Below, piece after piece: positions 25,644-35,187 of a stretch of DNA of 38,396 bases (positions within the stretch are counted from its first letter, which is position 1; each line of letters begins with the position of its first letter). This stretch comes from Planctomycetales bacterium. GTDB lineage: Bacteria > Planctomycetota > Planctomycetia > Pirellulales > Pirellulaceae. The notes below the pieces were generated by a model that was not told the origin of the DNA, ran no database searches, and saw nothing but the letters and a program-made list of their open reading frames with translations. A program made the position numbers and the translations under genes. Location of the stretch: NCBI GenBank assembly GCA_020426925.1, contig JAGQPC010000268.1, positions 1-38,396 on the forward strand, in the 5' to 3' direction.

Positions 25644-26795
25644 ATGCCAGCTCCAGCAAGAGTCTGTTTCGTCGTCGAGAATCTGTTGCCGGCCGGCACA
25701 GAGCTGTGGATTGTCCGCTTGATCGAACGACTCGATCGAAGCCGCGTCGAACCGTTTCTCTGTTTGCTTGACGGTGAAAACGAGCTCTCGACAAACTTGA
25801 TTCCAGACAATTGCAAAACGCTATGCTTGGGGATGAAGAGCATTTGCAGTCGTCACGGGTTGCGATCGGGGAGGCGATTCTATCGATGGCTCAAGCACAA
25901 CGATATTCAGATTGTACAAGTTCACCACGCCGATCCGACATATTTCGGTGTGCCAATTGCGAAGCTCGCCGGCGTTAAGAAAATACTGCAGACGAAATAC
26001 GATCTCGGCTATTGGCTTACTTTCCGCGATCTTTGGTTGCACCGGTTGGCTCGTCGGTTTGTCGATCTGACCGTTGCCAATTGTCGGGCATGCCAAGTCG
26101 CGGCGACTGAGCAAGAATGGGCGCCTCGGAACGGTGTCGTCGTTGTCGACAACGGGATTTCGATCGATCGCCTGGCAGAGATTGAACCGTTGAATATGAC
26201 GGATGCTCAACAAGTCAACGTCGGCATGGTGTGCAATCTGCGTTCGGTTAAAGATCCGTTCGTCTTCGTGCAGGCCGCCAAAAGCGTTTTGACAACGCGC
26301 GATAATGTGCATTTCCACATTGCGGGCGACGGAGAAATGTTCTCCCAAGTTCAGCGACATATCGACGAGGCGAATCTGACTGAGCGGTTTACCATCCATG
26401 GTGCGGTCGAGGACGTACCGAGATTCTTGGAAAGCATGCACATAGCCGTGTTGTGTTCGCAGTCCGAGGGGCTTTCGCATTCGGTATTGGAGTACATGGC
26501 TGCTGGACGAGCTATTGCTGTTACGGAAGTTGGCGGAAACTGCGAGTTGATTACTCATGAAAGCAGTGGATTGCTTTTCCGAGCCGGCGATGCAAATGGA
26601 TTAACCGCATCTATTGAACGCTATATTGCCGATCCGCCATTCGCGAATCGAATGGGTGCGAGTGCAAGAAAGGTCGTTTCCGAGCGTTATAGTTTGGAGG
26701 CGATGACAGCTCGTTTCGAAGCATTTTATTCGGGGTTGGTGAAACCACGTTCTTCGCAATCGATCGAACGTACCGCCAATTGCATCGCGACCTGA
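25644..26795 (+). CDS. Glycosyltransferase family 4
   Basis: 383 residues. The N-terminus VCFVVENLLPAGTELWIVRL is the glycine-rich acceptor-domain start seen in exopolysaccharide GT4 enzymes. VQVHHADPTYFGV follows, then the donor half with VGMVCNLRSVKDPF, FHIAGDGEMF, and the EX7E motif E275-GLSHSVL-E283 in front of AAGRAIAVTEVGG. It is a GT-B, probably retaining, enzyme acting in the cytoplasm on a lipid-linked glycan. The gap to the GT2 gene is 23 nt and to the flippase gene 12 nt, so it is inside one operon. Confidence 0.9.
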   Translation: MPAPARVCFVVENLLPAGTELWIVRLIERLDRSRVEPFLCLLDGENELSTNLIPDNCKTLCLGMKSICSRHGLRSGRRFYRWLKHNDIQIVQVHHADPTYFGVPIAKLAGVKKILQTKYDLGYWLTFRDLWLHRLARRFVDLTVANCRACQVAATEQEWAPRNGVVVVDNGISIDRLAEIEPLNMTDAQQVNVGMVCNLRSVKDPFVFVQAAKSVLTTRDNVHFHIAGDGEMFSQVQRHIDEANLTERFTIHGAVEDVPRFLESMHIAVLCSQSEGLSHSVLEYMAAGRAIAVTEVGGNCELITHESSGLLFRAGDANGLTASIERYIADPPFANRMGASARKVVSERYSLEAMTARFEAFYSGLVKPRSSQSIERTANCIAT

Positions 26796-26807
26796 TCGCA
26801 CAGCAAC

Positions 26808-28385
26808 ATGCGCAGCCGTAACATGAAAACTACCGAATCAACCGCCGAAGAAAGCACGCTCAGTGGCGAGGTGCGCAACGTCGGCAGGCATTCAGTGATT
26901 TACATGCTTGCGCCGGCGATTTCCAAGGTCATCGGCTTTCTGCTTTTCCCGCTGTACACCAGTTTTATTTCGACCAGCAACTACGGCGTCAGTTCGCTCA
27001 TCGAAATTGCCATGACGTTTGCGATGCTGGTAATGTCGGTCAACTTGGCCGATGGCATGACCAGGTTCTACTATGCGACCGACGATGAAGGTGAGCGCCG
27101 CAAAGTCGTTGTGTCGGTGATAGCGGGGATCGCCGGGATCGGAATCCCAGCTGTGTTGGTTTTCATTTTGTGCTCCGGAGCAATCGCGAACTTCATGCGA
27201 TTGGAAGTTGCTTTCGTCCCGCTATTGCGCATCGCGTTCGCTGCCGCTTGGTTTTCGATGCTGGCGGAAATCGGTTATGCCTACTTGCGCATGCGATACA
27301 AATCAAAGACGTTTGTCGCGTTAACCGTGGCGCAGATCTTGCTTTTCATTGCACTAAACGTCGTTTTCGTGGTCTTCCTGCAATTAGATATCTGGGGCAT
27401 TTTTTTCTCGACGTTAATCGTGCAAGGACTGCTAGGTGTTGGCATGGCGGTCGGAATATTGTCGGCTTTGAAGGTGAGTCCAGACTGGAAACTATTTGGA
27501 CGGATGGTGCGATTTGGTGCGCCGCTGATGCCAGCCACTGTGTCTCAGCAGCTGAACAATTACGTGCATCCGATGATGTTGCAGTGGCTGTCCGTTGCCG
27601 ATCCAGCTGTCGCGGCGACTCACGTTGGTGTCTTTGCCGCGGGACAAAAGATTGGCGTGGTCGTCAATCGCTTTGTGGTCGTTCCGTTTAACGGATTCTG
27701 GAGGCCCAGACGCATGGAACTTGTGATGCGTCAAAGTGAATCGGTCAATCGAATCCTCGCGAGAATGTGTACTTATTCGTTCGTCTTAACGGCGGCATTT
27801 GCGCTCTTGCTTTCAGTCGCCGCAAAATCCACGCTGTTGCTGATGAACGAGTACGGGCTTGTGAGTGACGAGGCTTACCTAGACGCTCATTTGGTAGTTC
27901 CGCTAATCGCACTGGCCTACACAATTCATAGTTTGGAGCCTCACTTTGCAACCGGCATGCACGCCAGCGGGCGAACCAAGCAGGCAACCGCTATTGGGCT
28001 CGTGGCACTGGCAGCAACCATTGCAACGAATTGGCTGCTAATTCCGAAATTAGGCTTCGTCGCCGCGGCAATTGCAACCAATGTCGGTGTCGTAATTCGC
28101 GCCGGGGCGTTTTTAGCGGTCAGTCAAAGGAAACTGCGGATTCCATACGAGCTTAGTCGATTGGCCATCGCCATTGTCGTTGCGGTTGGATTGTTCCTCA
28201 CCATTCGAACGGTCGAATTCGATTCGACGTGGGCGACGCTGTTAGGTGGCATCGCGATGTCGACGCTATATGCACCGCTGTTGCTTTGTTGCGGGTTCTT
28301 AGACAAAGATGAACGACTGAAACTGGCCACAACAGTTCGTGCCACATTAGCACGATTTCGTGCGGCGCGCCAGGCAACTGGCTAG
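26808..28385 (+). CDS. Wzx-type polysaccharide flippase (MATE/MVF-like)
   Basis: 525 residues; ATG 26808 is used, with another in-frame ATG at 26823 and no clear ribosome binding site for either. The protein has about 12-14 hydrophobic spans, beginning HSVIYMLAPAISKVIGFLLFPLYTSF and SNYGVSSLIEIAMTF, the standard opening of oligosaccharide flippases. It moves undecaprenyl-linked repeat units from the inner to the outer face of the membrane. It lies between the glycosyltransferase genes and the polymerase/ligase gene, completing a Wzx/Wzy set. Substrate specificity cannot be read. Confidence 0.9.
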   Translation: MRSRNMKTTESTAEESTLSGEVRNVGRHSVIYMLAPAISKVIGFLLFPLYTSFISTSNYGVSSLIEIAMTFAMLVMSVNLADGMTRFYYATDDEGERRKVVVSVIAGIAGIGIPAVLVFILCSGAIANFMRLEVAFVPLLRIAFAAAWFSMLAEIGYAYLRMRYKSKTFVALTVAQILLFIALNVVFVVFLQLDIWGIFFSTLIVQGLLGVGMAVGILSALKVSPDWKLFGRMVRFGAPLMPATVSQQLNNYVHPMMLQWLSVADPAVAATHVGVFAAGQKIGVVVNRFVVVPFNGFWRPRRMELVMRQSESVNRILARMCTYSFVLTAAFALLLSVAAKSTLLLMNEYGLVSDEAYLDAHLVVPLIALAYTIHSLEPHFATGMHASGRTKQATAIGLVALAATIATNWLLIPKLGFVAAAIATNVGVVIRAGAFLAVSQRKLRIPYELSRLAIAIVVAVGLFLTIRTVEFDSTWATLLGGIAMSTLYAPLLLCCGFLDKDERLKLATTVRATLARFRAARQATG

Positions 28386-28393
28386 GGTTTTTC

Positions 28394-29797
28394 ATGGTAA
28401 TCGCATCCGGCTACTCTCCGCCTGACATACACGAATCGCACGACGATGCGATCGCTGATGTGTTGGACGAACTAACCCCGATTCTCGATGAAGACCCGAG
28501 TAACGCTCGTTGGTCGCGAGCTCCCGCGTTATGGTTGGTTGCTGTTTACATCGGACTGTTCATCATTCGACCATGGGAAGTGATTGCTCCTTGGTTGGGC
28601 GACTTGAGATTTGAAAAGGTCTATGCGATTGGAATGATCGCGGTTGTCGCATTGACTGGCAGAAAATGGAAGCCAACCGCGCAGTGTATCAGCGTGATTG
28701 CTTTTGCCAGTGCGGTTGCACTGTCGGCGGTCTTCGCATGGAATTCGGCGTTGTCGTGGGAGCCTCTTTATCGGTATGCCACAGTTGTTGTAACGTACTT
28801 TCTGTTTGTTTCTGTCATTCGGCAAGCAGTGGACCTTTACTTTCTGATCATGACCTATGTTGGCGTCATGTGGGTTTATATCGCGAAGTCACTTTGGGAG
28901 TACTTCGTTAACGACCGACACGAATTCGCTCAGAATGTTCCACGACTCGTGGGTATCGATCTAACGTACGGTGAAACGAATGCCGTCGCGATGTCAGTAG
29001 TGCTTTCGTTACCTTTCTGGATGTTTCTGTGGCGACGACGCAAGAGCCTGACAACCGATTGGCCATCGTCTTGGTCGAAAGGGTACGTGGCCGCGGTCGC
29101 TACGTATCCGGTACTGGCGGTCACGGCCGTGTTGCTCACCAACAGTCGAGCTGGAATGCTCGGCACGGGAATGTTTGTTGTTCTCGCTCACATTCGATCG
29201 ACGCGAAAGACGTCTTGGGCGAAATCGGCGGCCATGGGGTTTGCGTTGATCGTGCTGCTGTGGATCGTCGCGCCGCAGCAACAAAAGGACCGGCTTAGTA
29301 CGCTGTGGGACCCGTCTTCCGGTCCAAGCAACGCGCACGCGTCCGCCGATGGTCGCTGGTTGGGATTCCTTGCGGGAATCGAGATGTTCGAGCGTAAGCC
29401 AATTTTTGGCGTGGGCATCGGGAACTTCTTGGACTATCGCATTTCGTTTTTGGATGGTGTTCCAAAAATTGCACACAACTTGCCAGGCGAAATTCTCGGT
29501 GAAACGGGATTGGCGGGCGCTGTCACATTTCTTGTCATGGTAGTTTTTAGCTGGCGAAACTGTCGCCGGACTATTAGCATTTGTAGAGGTTCGGCCGCGC
29601 CCACTTTCATGACATTTCACGAACTTGCATTAGCGCTTTCGAACTCTATTCTTTTACTATTACTGTTCGGACTGTCGCTGCACAATGCACTGCGGTTCAA
29701 CTGGCTATGGATAGCGGCGTTTGCCATGTGTCTTGCCTTATGCGCACGACACGCAGACGATAGCGAAATGTCTATCCACGAGCCTTCCTATGCATGA
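28394..29797 (+). CDS. O-antigen ligase/polymerase family protein (Wzy/WaaL-like)
   Basis: 467 residues. After a soluble acidic N-terminal stretch of ~45 residues there are about ten hydrophobic spans. A large external loop contains GIGNFLDYRISF and the hallmark AHNLPGEILGETGLAGAV, as in the Wzy_C domain. Such proteins polymerise lipid-linked repeat units or attach the finished chain to an acceptor, on the periplasmic face. The start lies 8 nt after the flippase stop, and the 3' end overlaps the next gene by 8 nt. Polymerase versus ligase cannot be separated by sequence alone; the adjacent Wzx and Wzc-like proteins favour polymerase. Confidence 0.87.
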   Translation: MVIASGYSPPDIHESHDDAIADVLDELTPILDEDPSNARWSRAPALWLVAVYIGLFIIRPWEVIAPWLGDLRFEKVYAIGMIAVVALTGRKWKPTAQCISVIAFASAVALSAVFAWNSALSWEPLYRYATVVVTYFLFVSVIRQAVDLYFLIMTYVGVMWVYIAKSLWEYFVNDRHEFAQNVPRLVGIDLTYGETNAVAMSVVLSLPFWMFLWRRRKSLTTDWPSSWSKGYVAAVATYPVLAVTAVLLTNSRAGMLGTGMFVVLAHIRSTRKTSWAKSAAMGFALIVLLWIVAPQQQKDRLSTLWDPSSGPSNAHASADGRWLGFLAGIEMFERKPIFGVGIGNFLDYRISFLDGVPKIAHNLPGEILGETGLAGAVTFLVMVVFSWRNCRRTISICRGSAAPTFMTFHELALALSNSILLLLLFGLSLHNALRFNWLWIAAFAMCLALCARHADDSEMSIHEPSYA

Positions 29798-30845
29798 TAC
29801 CCATCCGATTGTCGACATCTTTCGCGAACGCTATGAAGCTCAGTTTGGCGAAGTGGTTCGCTCGGTTCGCGTCGTCGAGTTTTGGGCAAGAACGTTTTCA
29901 GAAATCTACCTGCTTGAGTTCACGACAGATTCCGAGCCGCGACGAATTATCGGTAAGCGGATCATTCATCATGCCAGCAACGACGTTTACACAGATCGCG
30001 GGAATCCGGCGCAGATTGAGTTCGACGCTTTGAATTCGCTCGATTTCTCAAGCATTGAAAACTGCAACGTTCCGACACCTTGGTTGATCGACACCGAGAA
30101 GCAATGCTATTTCATGGACTTTGTCGACGGCGCAGAATTGGAATCGTTGATGGGGAATCTTCGGTTCTTCGTGCCGCGAACATCGTTCCTGCAGTTGGGA
30201 CAAGTCTATTTTCAAGCAGGCCGTTGGCTGTCTCACTTCCAGCGTTTGACTAACATCGAATTCTCTGATGAACGAGCACTCGAATCGGTTGTTTTGCACT
30301 GCAATCATCGGTTGCAGATGATTGCGGAGTCTCGCGACTATCGGATCCCGCGCTATTTCCGGCAAGTGGTGCTCGAACAGATTGAGCATCTGCTACAGTA
30401 TATTCAAGGGCCCATTCCGGTCGCTGGCTGTCACGGTGACTTCGGGCCGTGGAACATGATCATGCGAGGCGACGAGCTCACGGTCATCGACTTTTATTCG
30501 TTTCGGCGTGAATTCATCGCGATCGATCCGACCAACATTTTGGTCAACTTGGAGAACCAACGGGCCGCACCCAGCTTTAGCCGCCGTAGGATCGATTTGC
30601 TCGCTCGTCAATTCATTGCAGGCTATGGTGTCCAGCACGAACTGGATCTCGCTGCTTTAGAAATTGCCGAGATTTTTTACCGCGTTTGCAGCATCCACGG
30701 TAGCATTATTTCCAAGGGCGATCATTTGCGTGAGCGCCTGCGAACTCATCGAATTCTACGACGCAACCTTTCGTGGTTAATGAATGCGAACCAACGGCAA
30801 TCGGTTTGGAACAAAATCTCGTCCAGAACTGCGTGCCTGGCATAA
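29790..30845 (+). CDS. APH-fold phosphotransferase in the polysaccharide operon
   Basis: 351 residues from ATG 29790, which overlaps the ligase stop by 8 nt. Upstream in-frame starts lie inside the ligase gene and are not favoured. The catalytic loop is H215-G-D-F-G-P-W-N, followed by the metal-binding V-I-D234-F-Y segment, typical of the aminoglycoside phosphotransferase/choline kinase fold. It would transfer phosphate from ATP to a small molecule in the cytoplasm. Its position inside a polysaccharide operon suggests a sugar kinase or a kinase for a phospho-substituent. It is the third such gene in the window. Substrate unknown. Confidence 0.82.
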   Translation: MHDTHPIVDIFRERYEAQFGEVVRSVRVVEFWARTFSEIYLLEFTTDSEPRRIIGKRIIHHASNDVYTDRGNPAQIEFDALNSLDFSSIENCNVPTPWLIDTEKQCYFMDFVDGAELESLMGNLRFFVPRTSFLQLGQVYFQAGRWLSHFQRLTNIEFSDERALESVVLHCNHRLQMIAESRDYRIPRYFRQVVLEQIEHLLQYIQGPIPVAGCHGDFGPWNMIMRGDELTVIDFYSFRREFIAIDPTNILVNLENQRAAPSFSRRRIDLLARQFIAGYGVQHELDLAALEIAEIFYRVCSIHGSIISKGDHLRERLRTHRILRRNLSWLMNANQRQSVWNKISSRTACLA

Positions 30846-30848
30846 TCT

Positions 30849-30878
30849 TTGCCCATATTCTTCCAATAACCGTATAGT
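30849..30878 (+). promoter_or_regulatory. Possible sigma-70-type promoter before the oxidoreductase-epimerase gene
   Basis: TTGCCC (30849-30854) and TATAGT (30873-30878) are 18 nt apart, matching 4 and 5 of 6 consensus positions, in the 131-nt gap before the start at 30977. A palindrome GCTCGCGAGC (30899-30908) lies in the presumed leader. Nothing else is seen in this gap. Confidence 0.35.
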
Positions 30879-30976
30879 TTGAGAAAAAGTCCTGTAACGC
30901 TCGCGAGCTTGTTGCAAGACTCCATCAAACTTCTGGGCGAGATGAACCTTTTCTACATCAAGCGGAAGAATTGCAG

Positions 30977-33085
30977 ATGAGATTTCGAGTTGGCATCGTC
31001 GGAGCGGGGCACATCAGTGAATTCCACCTGCAAGGTCTGCAGCGATTGGATTGCGTCGAGATCGTTGGGCTCACCGATCTTGATGCCGAACTTGCAAGAA
31101 GTCGATCCGACCAATTTGGCGGATTGTCCGTCTGCTCGTCGCTGGAAGATTTGCTTTCGCAAAAGCCGGACGTCGTTCACGTTTTGACTCCTCCCGCCAG
31201 TCACGCCGAAATCGTTCTCCGTTGCCTTGAATCCGGCTGCCACGTGTTTGCCGAAAAGCCATTGGCCACAACCGTTGCTGACTGCGATCGGATTATCGAA
31301 GCGGCCGAGCGATCTGGCAAATCCGTCGGCGTCGACCATTCACTCCTGTTGGATCCATTTACGACGAAGGCACTCGTTGTGGTTCGGTCAGGGAAGATTG
31401 GACGTGTCCTGAATGTTGAATGTCATCGTAGCCAAGACTGGCCTCCGTATGTTGGCGGGCCGTTGCCTCCGCACTATGTTGATGGCGGTTTTCCTTTCCG
31501 CGACATCGGAATTCACTCGCTCTATCAGATTGAAGCGTTTCTCGGAGAAATCACCGACGCAACTTGGTCGTTTCAAAAGCTTGGTGATGACACAAACTTG
31601 GCATTCGATGATTGGCGTGCCACACTGAAATGCAATGAAGGAACAGCTCACGTGCATCTCTCCTGGAACGGGCATCCTCTGCAAGACGTGATCACCGTTC
31701 AAGGGACGGAAGGCACGATTCGTATCGATCGGTTCGGCATGAAGGTCACGACGAAGAAAATGAGCCGTCTTCCCGAACATCCGCAACGTGCCGCAAATTC
31801 GCTTATGGAAGGTCTTCAGACGCTGGTTCAAGTTCCAGTCAACTTGGCCAAGATCGTCACGAAGAAGATTCGTCGATACCACGGCCTGCAAGCCATGGTC
31901 TCTGACTTTTACGATGCTTTGCAGCATGACCGACAGCCGCTTGCGACCGCTGACGACGCTCGCCGCATCGGATATTGGGTCGAGCAAGTGGCTGCGGACG
32001 CGGACCGTCAGAAGCAGCGAATGGTGCTCGATCGACAGCCTCGACAACTGGACGCGAAAACACTTGTTACTGGTGCAACAGGTTTCATTGGGGGCCATTT
32101 GCTCGATCGATTGCTGCAAGAAACCGACGAGCGAATTCGCGTGCTTTGTCGCCGTCCAACCGAACGCTTAACGAGCAATCCTCGTTTAGAAATCATCATC
32201 GGCGATCTTGGAGATCCCGCCGCTGTCAACAAAGCAGTAGCTGGCGTCGATCGAATCTACCACGTCGGCGGAACGGTTCATGGCGAGCCACATGACTTCT
32301 ACCGCGGCTCGGTGATTGGAACGAAGAATATTGTGGACGCGGCACTCAAGCATGAAGTTCAACAGCTTATTCATATCAGCTCGCTGAGTGTTCTGCACTC
32401 GGCGAAATTCCGCAAGAAGGATCGCATAACCGAAACGTGGCCGCTGGAACCAAAAGCGGAAGCACGAGGACATTACACGCAGACGAAGCTGGAAGCTGAA
32501 AAGATCGTTGTCGACGCTGCGAAACAATACAAGTTGCCCGTCGTGATTCTGCGACCGGCAGAAGTGATCGGAGCCGGTGCTCCTCTGTTGTCGCCGGGTG
32601 TCGCCAAGAAAGTAAAAAACAGATTGTTGATTCTGGGCGATGGTACGCTGTCAGTGCCGCTGGTAAACGTTCACGACTTGGTCGATGCAATCTGCATCGT
32701 CTGCGATAAGAACGTCTTCGACGGATCGATTTATCACATCGTCGATGAACAGCAGCTTTCGCAAAACGAACTCGCGGCAAAGTACGTCGCGATGACCGGC
32801 GACAAGTTAACGATAACGCACGTACCTCGCTGGTTTCTCTCGCTGGCAGCAATTGGCATTCAGTGCCTTTGTGGAGTGCTCAAACGTCCTGCACCTCTGT
32901 CTCTATATCGACTTAAGTCTGCTCTTTCCAAACGCAATTTCGATTGCGCAAAAGCGCACCGAGAAATCGGCTGGATTCCGCAGCGCGGACTCGACCAAGC
33001 GCTTCAAGAAACACTCGACGCTCTGAACATCGAGACGGCCGACGCAGAAGAGGAGTCCGAGCACCAGGTGCCGTGCGTGTGTTGA
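30977..33085 (+). CDS. Fused Gfo/Idh/MocA oxidoreductase and NAD-dependent epimerase/dehydratase
   Basis: 702 residues from ATG 30977, with GGAAG (30964-30968) 8 nt upstream. Residues 1 to ~355 are a Gfo/Idh/MocA dehydrogenase: RVGIVG9AGH for NAD(P) binding, VHVLTPPASHAEIV, and the catalytic-region motif E93-K-P. Residues ~362-690 are an extended short-chain dehydrogenase: LVTG366ATGFIGGHLL, DRIYHVGG, HISSLSVL, and the active-site Y500xxxK504, with a VILRPAEVIGAG strand. The two halves are usually separate proteins in nucleotide-sugar or polysaccharide pathways. The fusion suggests two steps on one sugar, such as oxidation and epimerisation. There is no stop or frame change at the join. It follows the third APH-type gene by 131 nt. 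Confidence 0.9.
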   Translation: MRFRVGIVGAGHISEFHLQGLQRLDCVEIVGLTDLDAELARSRSDQFGGLSVCSSLEDLLSQKPDVVHVLTPPASHAEIVLRCLESGCHVFAEKPLATTVADCDRIIEAAERSGKSVGVDHSLLLDPFTTKALVVVRSGKIGRVLNVECHRSQDWPPYVGGPLPPHYVDGGFPFRDIGIHSLYQIEAFLGEITDATWSFQKLGDDTNLAFDDWRATLKCNEGTAHVHLSWNGHPLQDVITVQGTEGTIRIDRFGMKVTTKKMSRLPEHPQRAANSLMEGLQTLVQVPVNLAKIVTKKIRRYHGLQAMVSDFYDALQHDRQPLATADDARRIGYWVEQVAADADRQKQRMVLDRQPRQLDAKTLVTGATGFIGGHLLDRLLQETDERIRVLCRRPTERLTSNPRLEIIIGDLGDPAAVNKAVAGVDRIYHVGGTVHGEPHDFYRGSVIGTKNIVDAALKHEVQQLIHISSLSVLHSAKFRKKDRITETWPLEPKAEARGHYTQTKLEAEKIVVDAAKQYKLPVVILRPAEVIGAGAPLLSPGVAKKVKNRLLILGDGTLSVPLVNVHDLVDAICIVCDKNVFDGSIYHIVDEQQLSQNELAAKYVAMTGDKLTITHVPRWFLSLAAIGIQCLCGVLKRPAPLSLYRLKSALSKRNFDCAKAHREIGWIPQRGLDQALQETLDALNIETADAEEESEHQVPCVC

Positions 33086-33192
33086 CGCGTGGATTGAGCA
33101 ACATTGGGTTCATCCGGTAGAGAGCGGCAAATCCCCATTCTTTTACGGTCGCGGATGTACATTGCGATCCAGTTGCTTTACGCTCAGTCGTT

Positions 33193-35187
33193 ATGACTCA
33201 CCGGAAACGAAACGCCTCAAGAAGATCGCAATCATCTGAACGTCGGTACGGGTGGCGGTTCTACTACGCTGGATTAATGTTGCTGGCTGCTTTGGTGGTG
33301 ATCGGAGTTATGATTCACAGGGCTCGAGAAACTTCTCGTAATGCCCCAAGTGATTCGGTCTCACTTCGATTGGCTGATGCAAGGCCCCATGTGTCGACTT
33401 TGGACAAATCGGTTGACGCTTCAACTTCACCGTGGAGCGGAATTGACGATCCCAGTAGCGATGGCTGGGACAGCGAAGTATTCAGTGCTCTGGCGACCCA
33501 GCAGCTAAATAGGATCGGCAAGTTCCTGACGCAGGCTAATCCGATCGACAAGCAGGAGCTGAAATCGTTGCTGGCTGCAACATTCCGTTGCGAAGATCTG
33601 CTTCCACTGTTATCCGAGTGCTACCGCGACGAGGCGTTGATTGTCGAACGAATGGAAGGCGAAACGCAGACGTCCAGCAATGACTCGTCGCCGCAATCAA
33701 TTCAAGGTTTGGCATTCCACGGAGTGGATGGGATGCTTCAGGCATTATCTCAATTTAAGACGCTGTTGGCAGACACGGACGCAAGCCATTCTAAATTCAA
33801 AGTGTTTCGAGTTGAGCAGTCTTCCGAAGGCATTACGACTCGACAGTATTTTTCCCTGTCGGGTCATGGCTCACGACGAACGATCCAGCATAACGCCACA
33901 TGGTCGGCGCGGTGGCAGCCGAGCGAGGATGGCAAGCGTCCCCGCCTACTTTCCATCAGTGTGGAAGATGTTGAGCAAGTGAGCACACATGGGGCGCAAC
34001 GAAGCAAGCTCTTTTCGGACTGTACCGAATCGGCTTTGGCCGGGAATGAAAGTTATGAAAAACAATTAAAGCTAGGCTGGAATCACTGGCTCGAACGCGG
34101 ACAAGATGACCACCATTATTTCATTCTGTCTACACCTGGTCTCGCAATCGGCGACGTTGATGGTGACGGCTTGGATGATTTGTATCTGTGTCAAGAAGGA
34201 GGACTTCCCAATCGCCTGTTTCGTCAACAGATGGACGGAACGCTGCTCGACATTTCTGAAGAAGCGGGCGTCGACTTGCTGGAAAACTCTCGGTCAGCAC
34301 TCCTGGTCGACTTGGACAATGATGGTGATCAAGACTTGGTTGTTGCGGTCCTCGGTGGCATCGTTATCGCGAAAGGAAATGGACTCGGGGAGTTTTCGAT
34401 CCATGATGTCTTGCCAACTGCGGATGATGTGATGTCTCTTTCGGCCGCCGATTTCGATCAGGACGGGCGACTTGATGTTTACGTCTGCGCGTATGCCCCA
34501 AGTAGTTTCTTAGAGCAGTCAATGAATGTTTTGATAGCCGCCGAAGCCGAGAATTTTGTCTATCACGATGCCAACAACGGCGCGCAAAACCATCTCTTTC
34601 GCAACGAGACAACAGCCAAGGATGGATGGCGATTTCGCGACGTCACCAAAGAGATCGGCCTGTATGAAAACAATCGGCGCTGGAGTCTCGCCGCGTCTTG
34701 GGAAGATTTTGATAACGATGGCGATCAAGATCTTTATGTGGCAAACGACTACGGACGAAACAACCTCTATCGAAACGATTTGGACGCGAGTGGACGGCGG
34801 CGTTTTGCAGACGTGGCAGCGACGGCTGGCGTCGAAGACAGTGCTTCGGGAATGTCCGTCAGCTGGTCCGACTATGACCAAGATGGTTGGATGGATATCT
34901 ACGTCAGCAATATGTACTCTTCGGCCGGAAATCGAATCGCCTATCAAGAACGCTTCAAAGCTGATGCACCATTGGATGTCAAACAGCGGCTGCAACGGTT
35001 CGCCCGTGGAAACACGTTGTTGCAAAATCAGCGAGACGGCACGTTTGCCGATACAAGCCTCGAAGCTGGCGTTACGATGGGCCGCTGGGCATGGGGCTCG
35101 CAGTTTGTCGACATCAACAACGATGGGCGCGACGACCTTGTCGTTGCCAATGGCTATATCACGACTGAAGACACGAGCGATTTGTGA
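33193..35187 (+). CDS. FG-GAP/VCBS repeat protein, N-terminal part before an in-frame UGA
   Basis: 664 residues to the UGA at 35185. A basic N-terminus and one hydrophobic span (FYYAGLMLLAALVVIGVMI) anchor the protein, leaving the rest outside the inner membrane. From about residue 319 there are six calcium-binding DxDxDG-type blades: GDVDGDGLDDLYL, VDLDNDGDQDLVV, ADFDQDGRLDVYV, EDFDNDGDQDLYV, SDYDQDGWMDIYV and VDINNDGRDDLVV. A seventh (LDWDLDGDLDVWV) is found only after the UGA, in the same frame. The sequence stops in VVANGYITTEDTSDL. This is the CRTAC1/UnbV family. It should be considered with the gene part at 35209-37725 as one protein of 1510 residues, interrupted by the UGA at codon 665. 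Confidence 0.85.
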   Translation: MTHRKRNASRRSQSSERRYGWRFYYAGLMLLAALVVIGVMIHRARETSRNAPSDSVSLRLADARPHVSTLDKSVDASTSPWSGIDDPSSDGWDSEVFSALATQQLNRIGKFLTQANPIDKQELKSLLAATFRCEDLLPLLSECYRDEALIVERMEGETQTSSNDSSPQSIQGLAFHGVDGMLQALSQFKTLLADTDASHSKFKVFRVEQSSEGITTRQYFSLSGHGSRRTIQHNATWSARWQPSEDGKRPRLLSISVEDVEQVSTHGAQRSKLFSDCTESALAGNESYEKQLKLGWNHWLERGQDDHHYFILSTPGLAIGDVDGDGLDDLYLCQEGGLPNRLFRQQMDGTLLDISEEAGVDLLENSRSALLVDLDNDGDQDLVVAVLGGIVIAKGNGLGEFSIHDVLPTADDVMSLSAADFDQDGRLDVYVCAYAPSSFLEQSMNVLIAAEAENFVYHDANNGAQNHLFRNETTAKDGWRFRDVTKEIGLYENNRRWSLAASWEDFDNDGDQDLYVANDYGRNNLYRNDLDASGRRRFADVAATAGVEDSASGMSVSWSDYDQDGWMDIYVSNMYSSAGNRIAYQERFKADAPLDVKQRLQRFARGNTLLQNQRDGTFADTSLEAGVTMGRWAWGSQFVDINNDGRDDLVVANGYITTEDTSDL

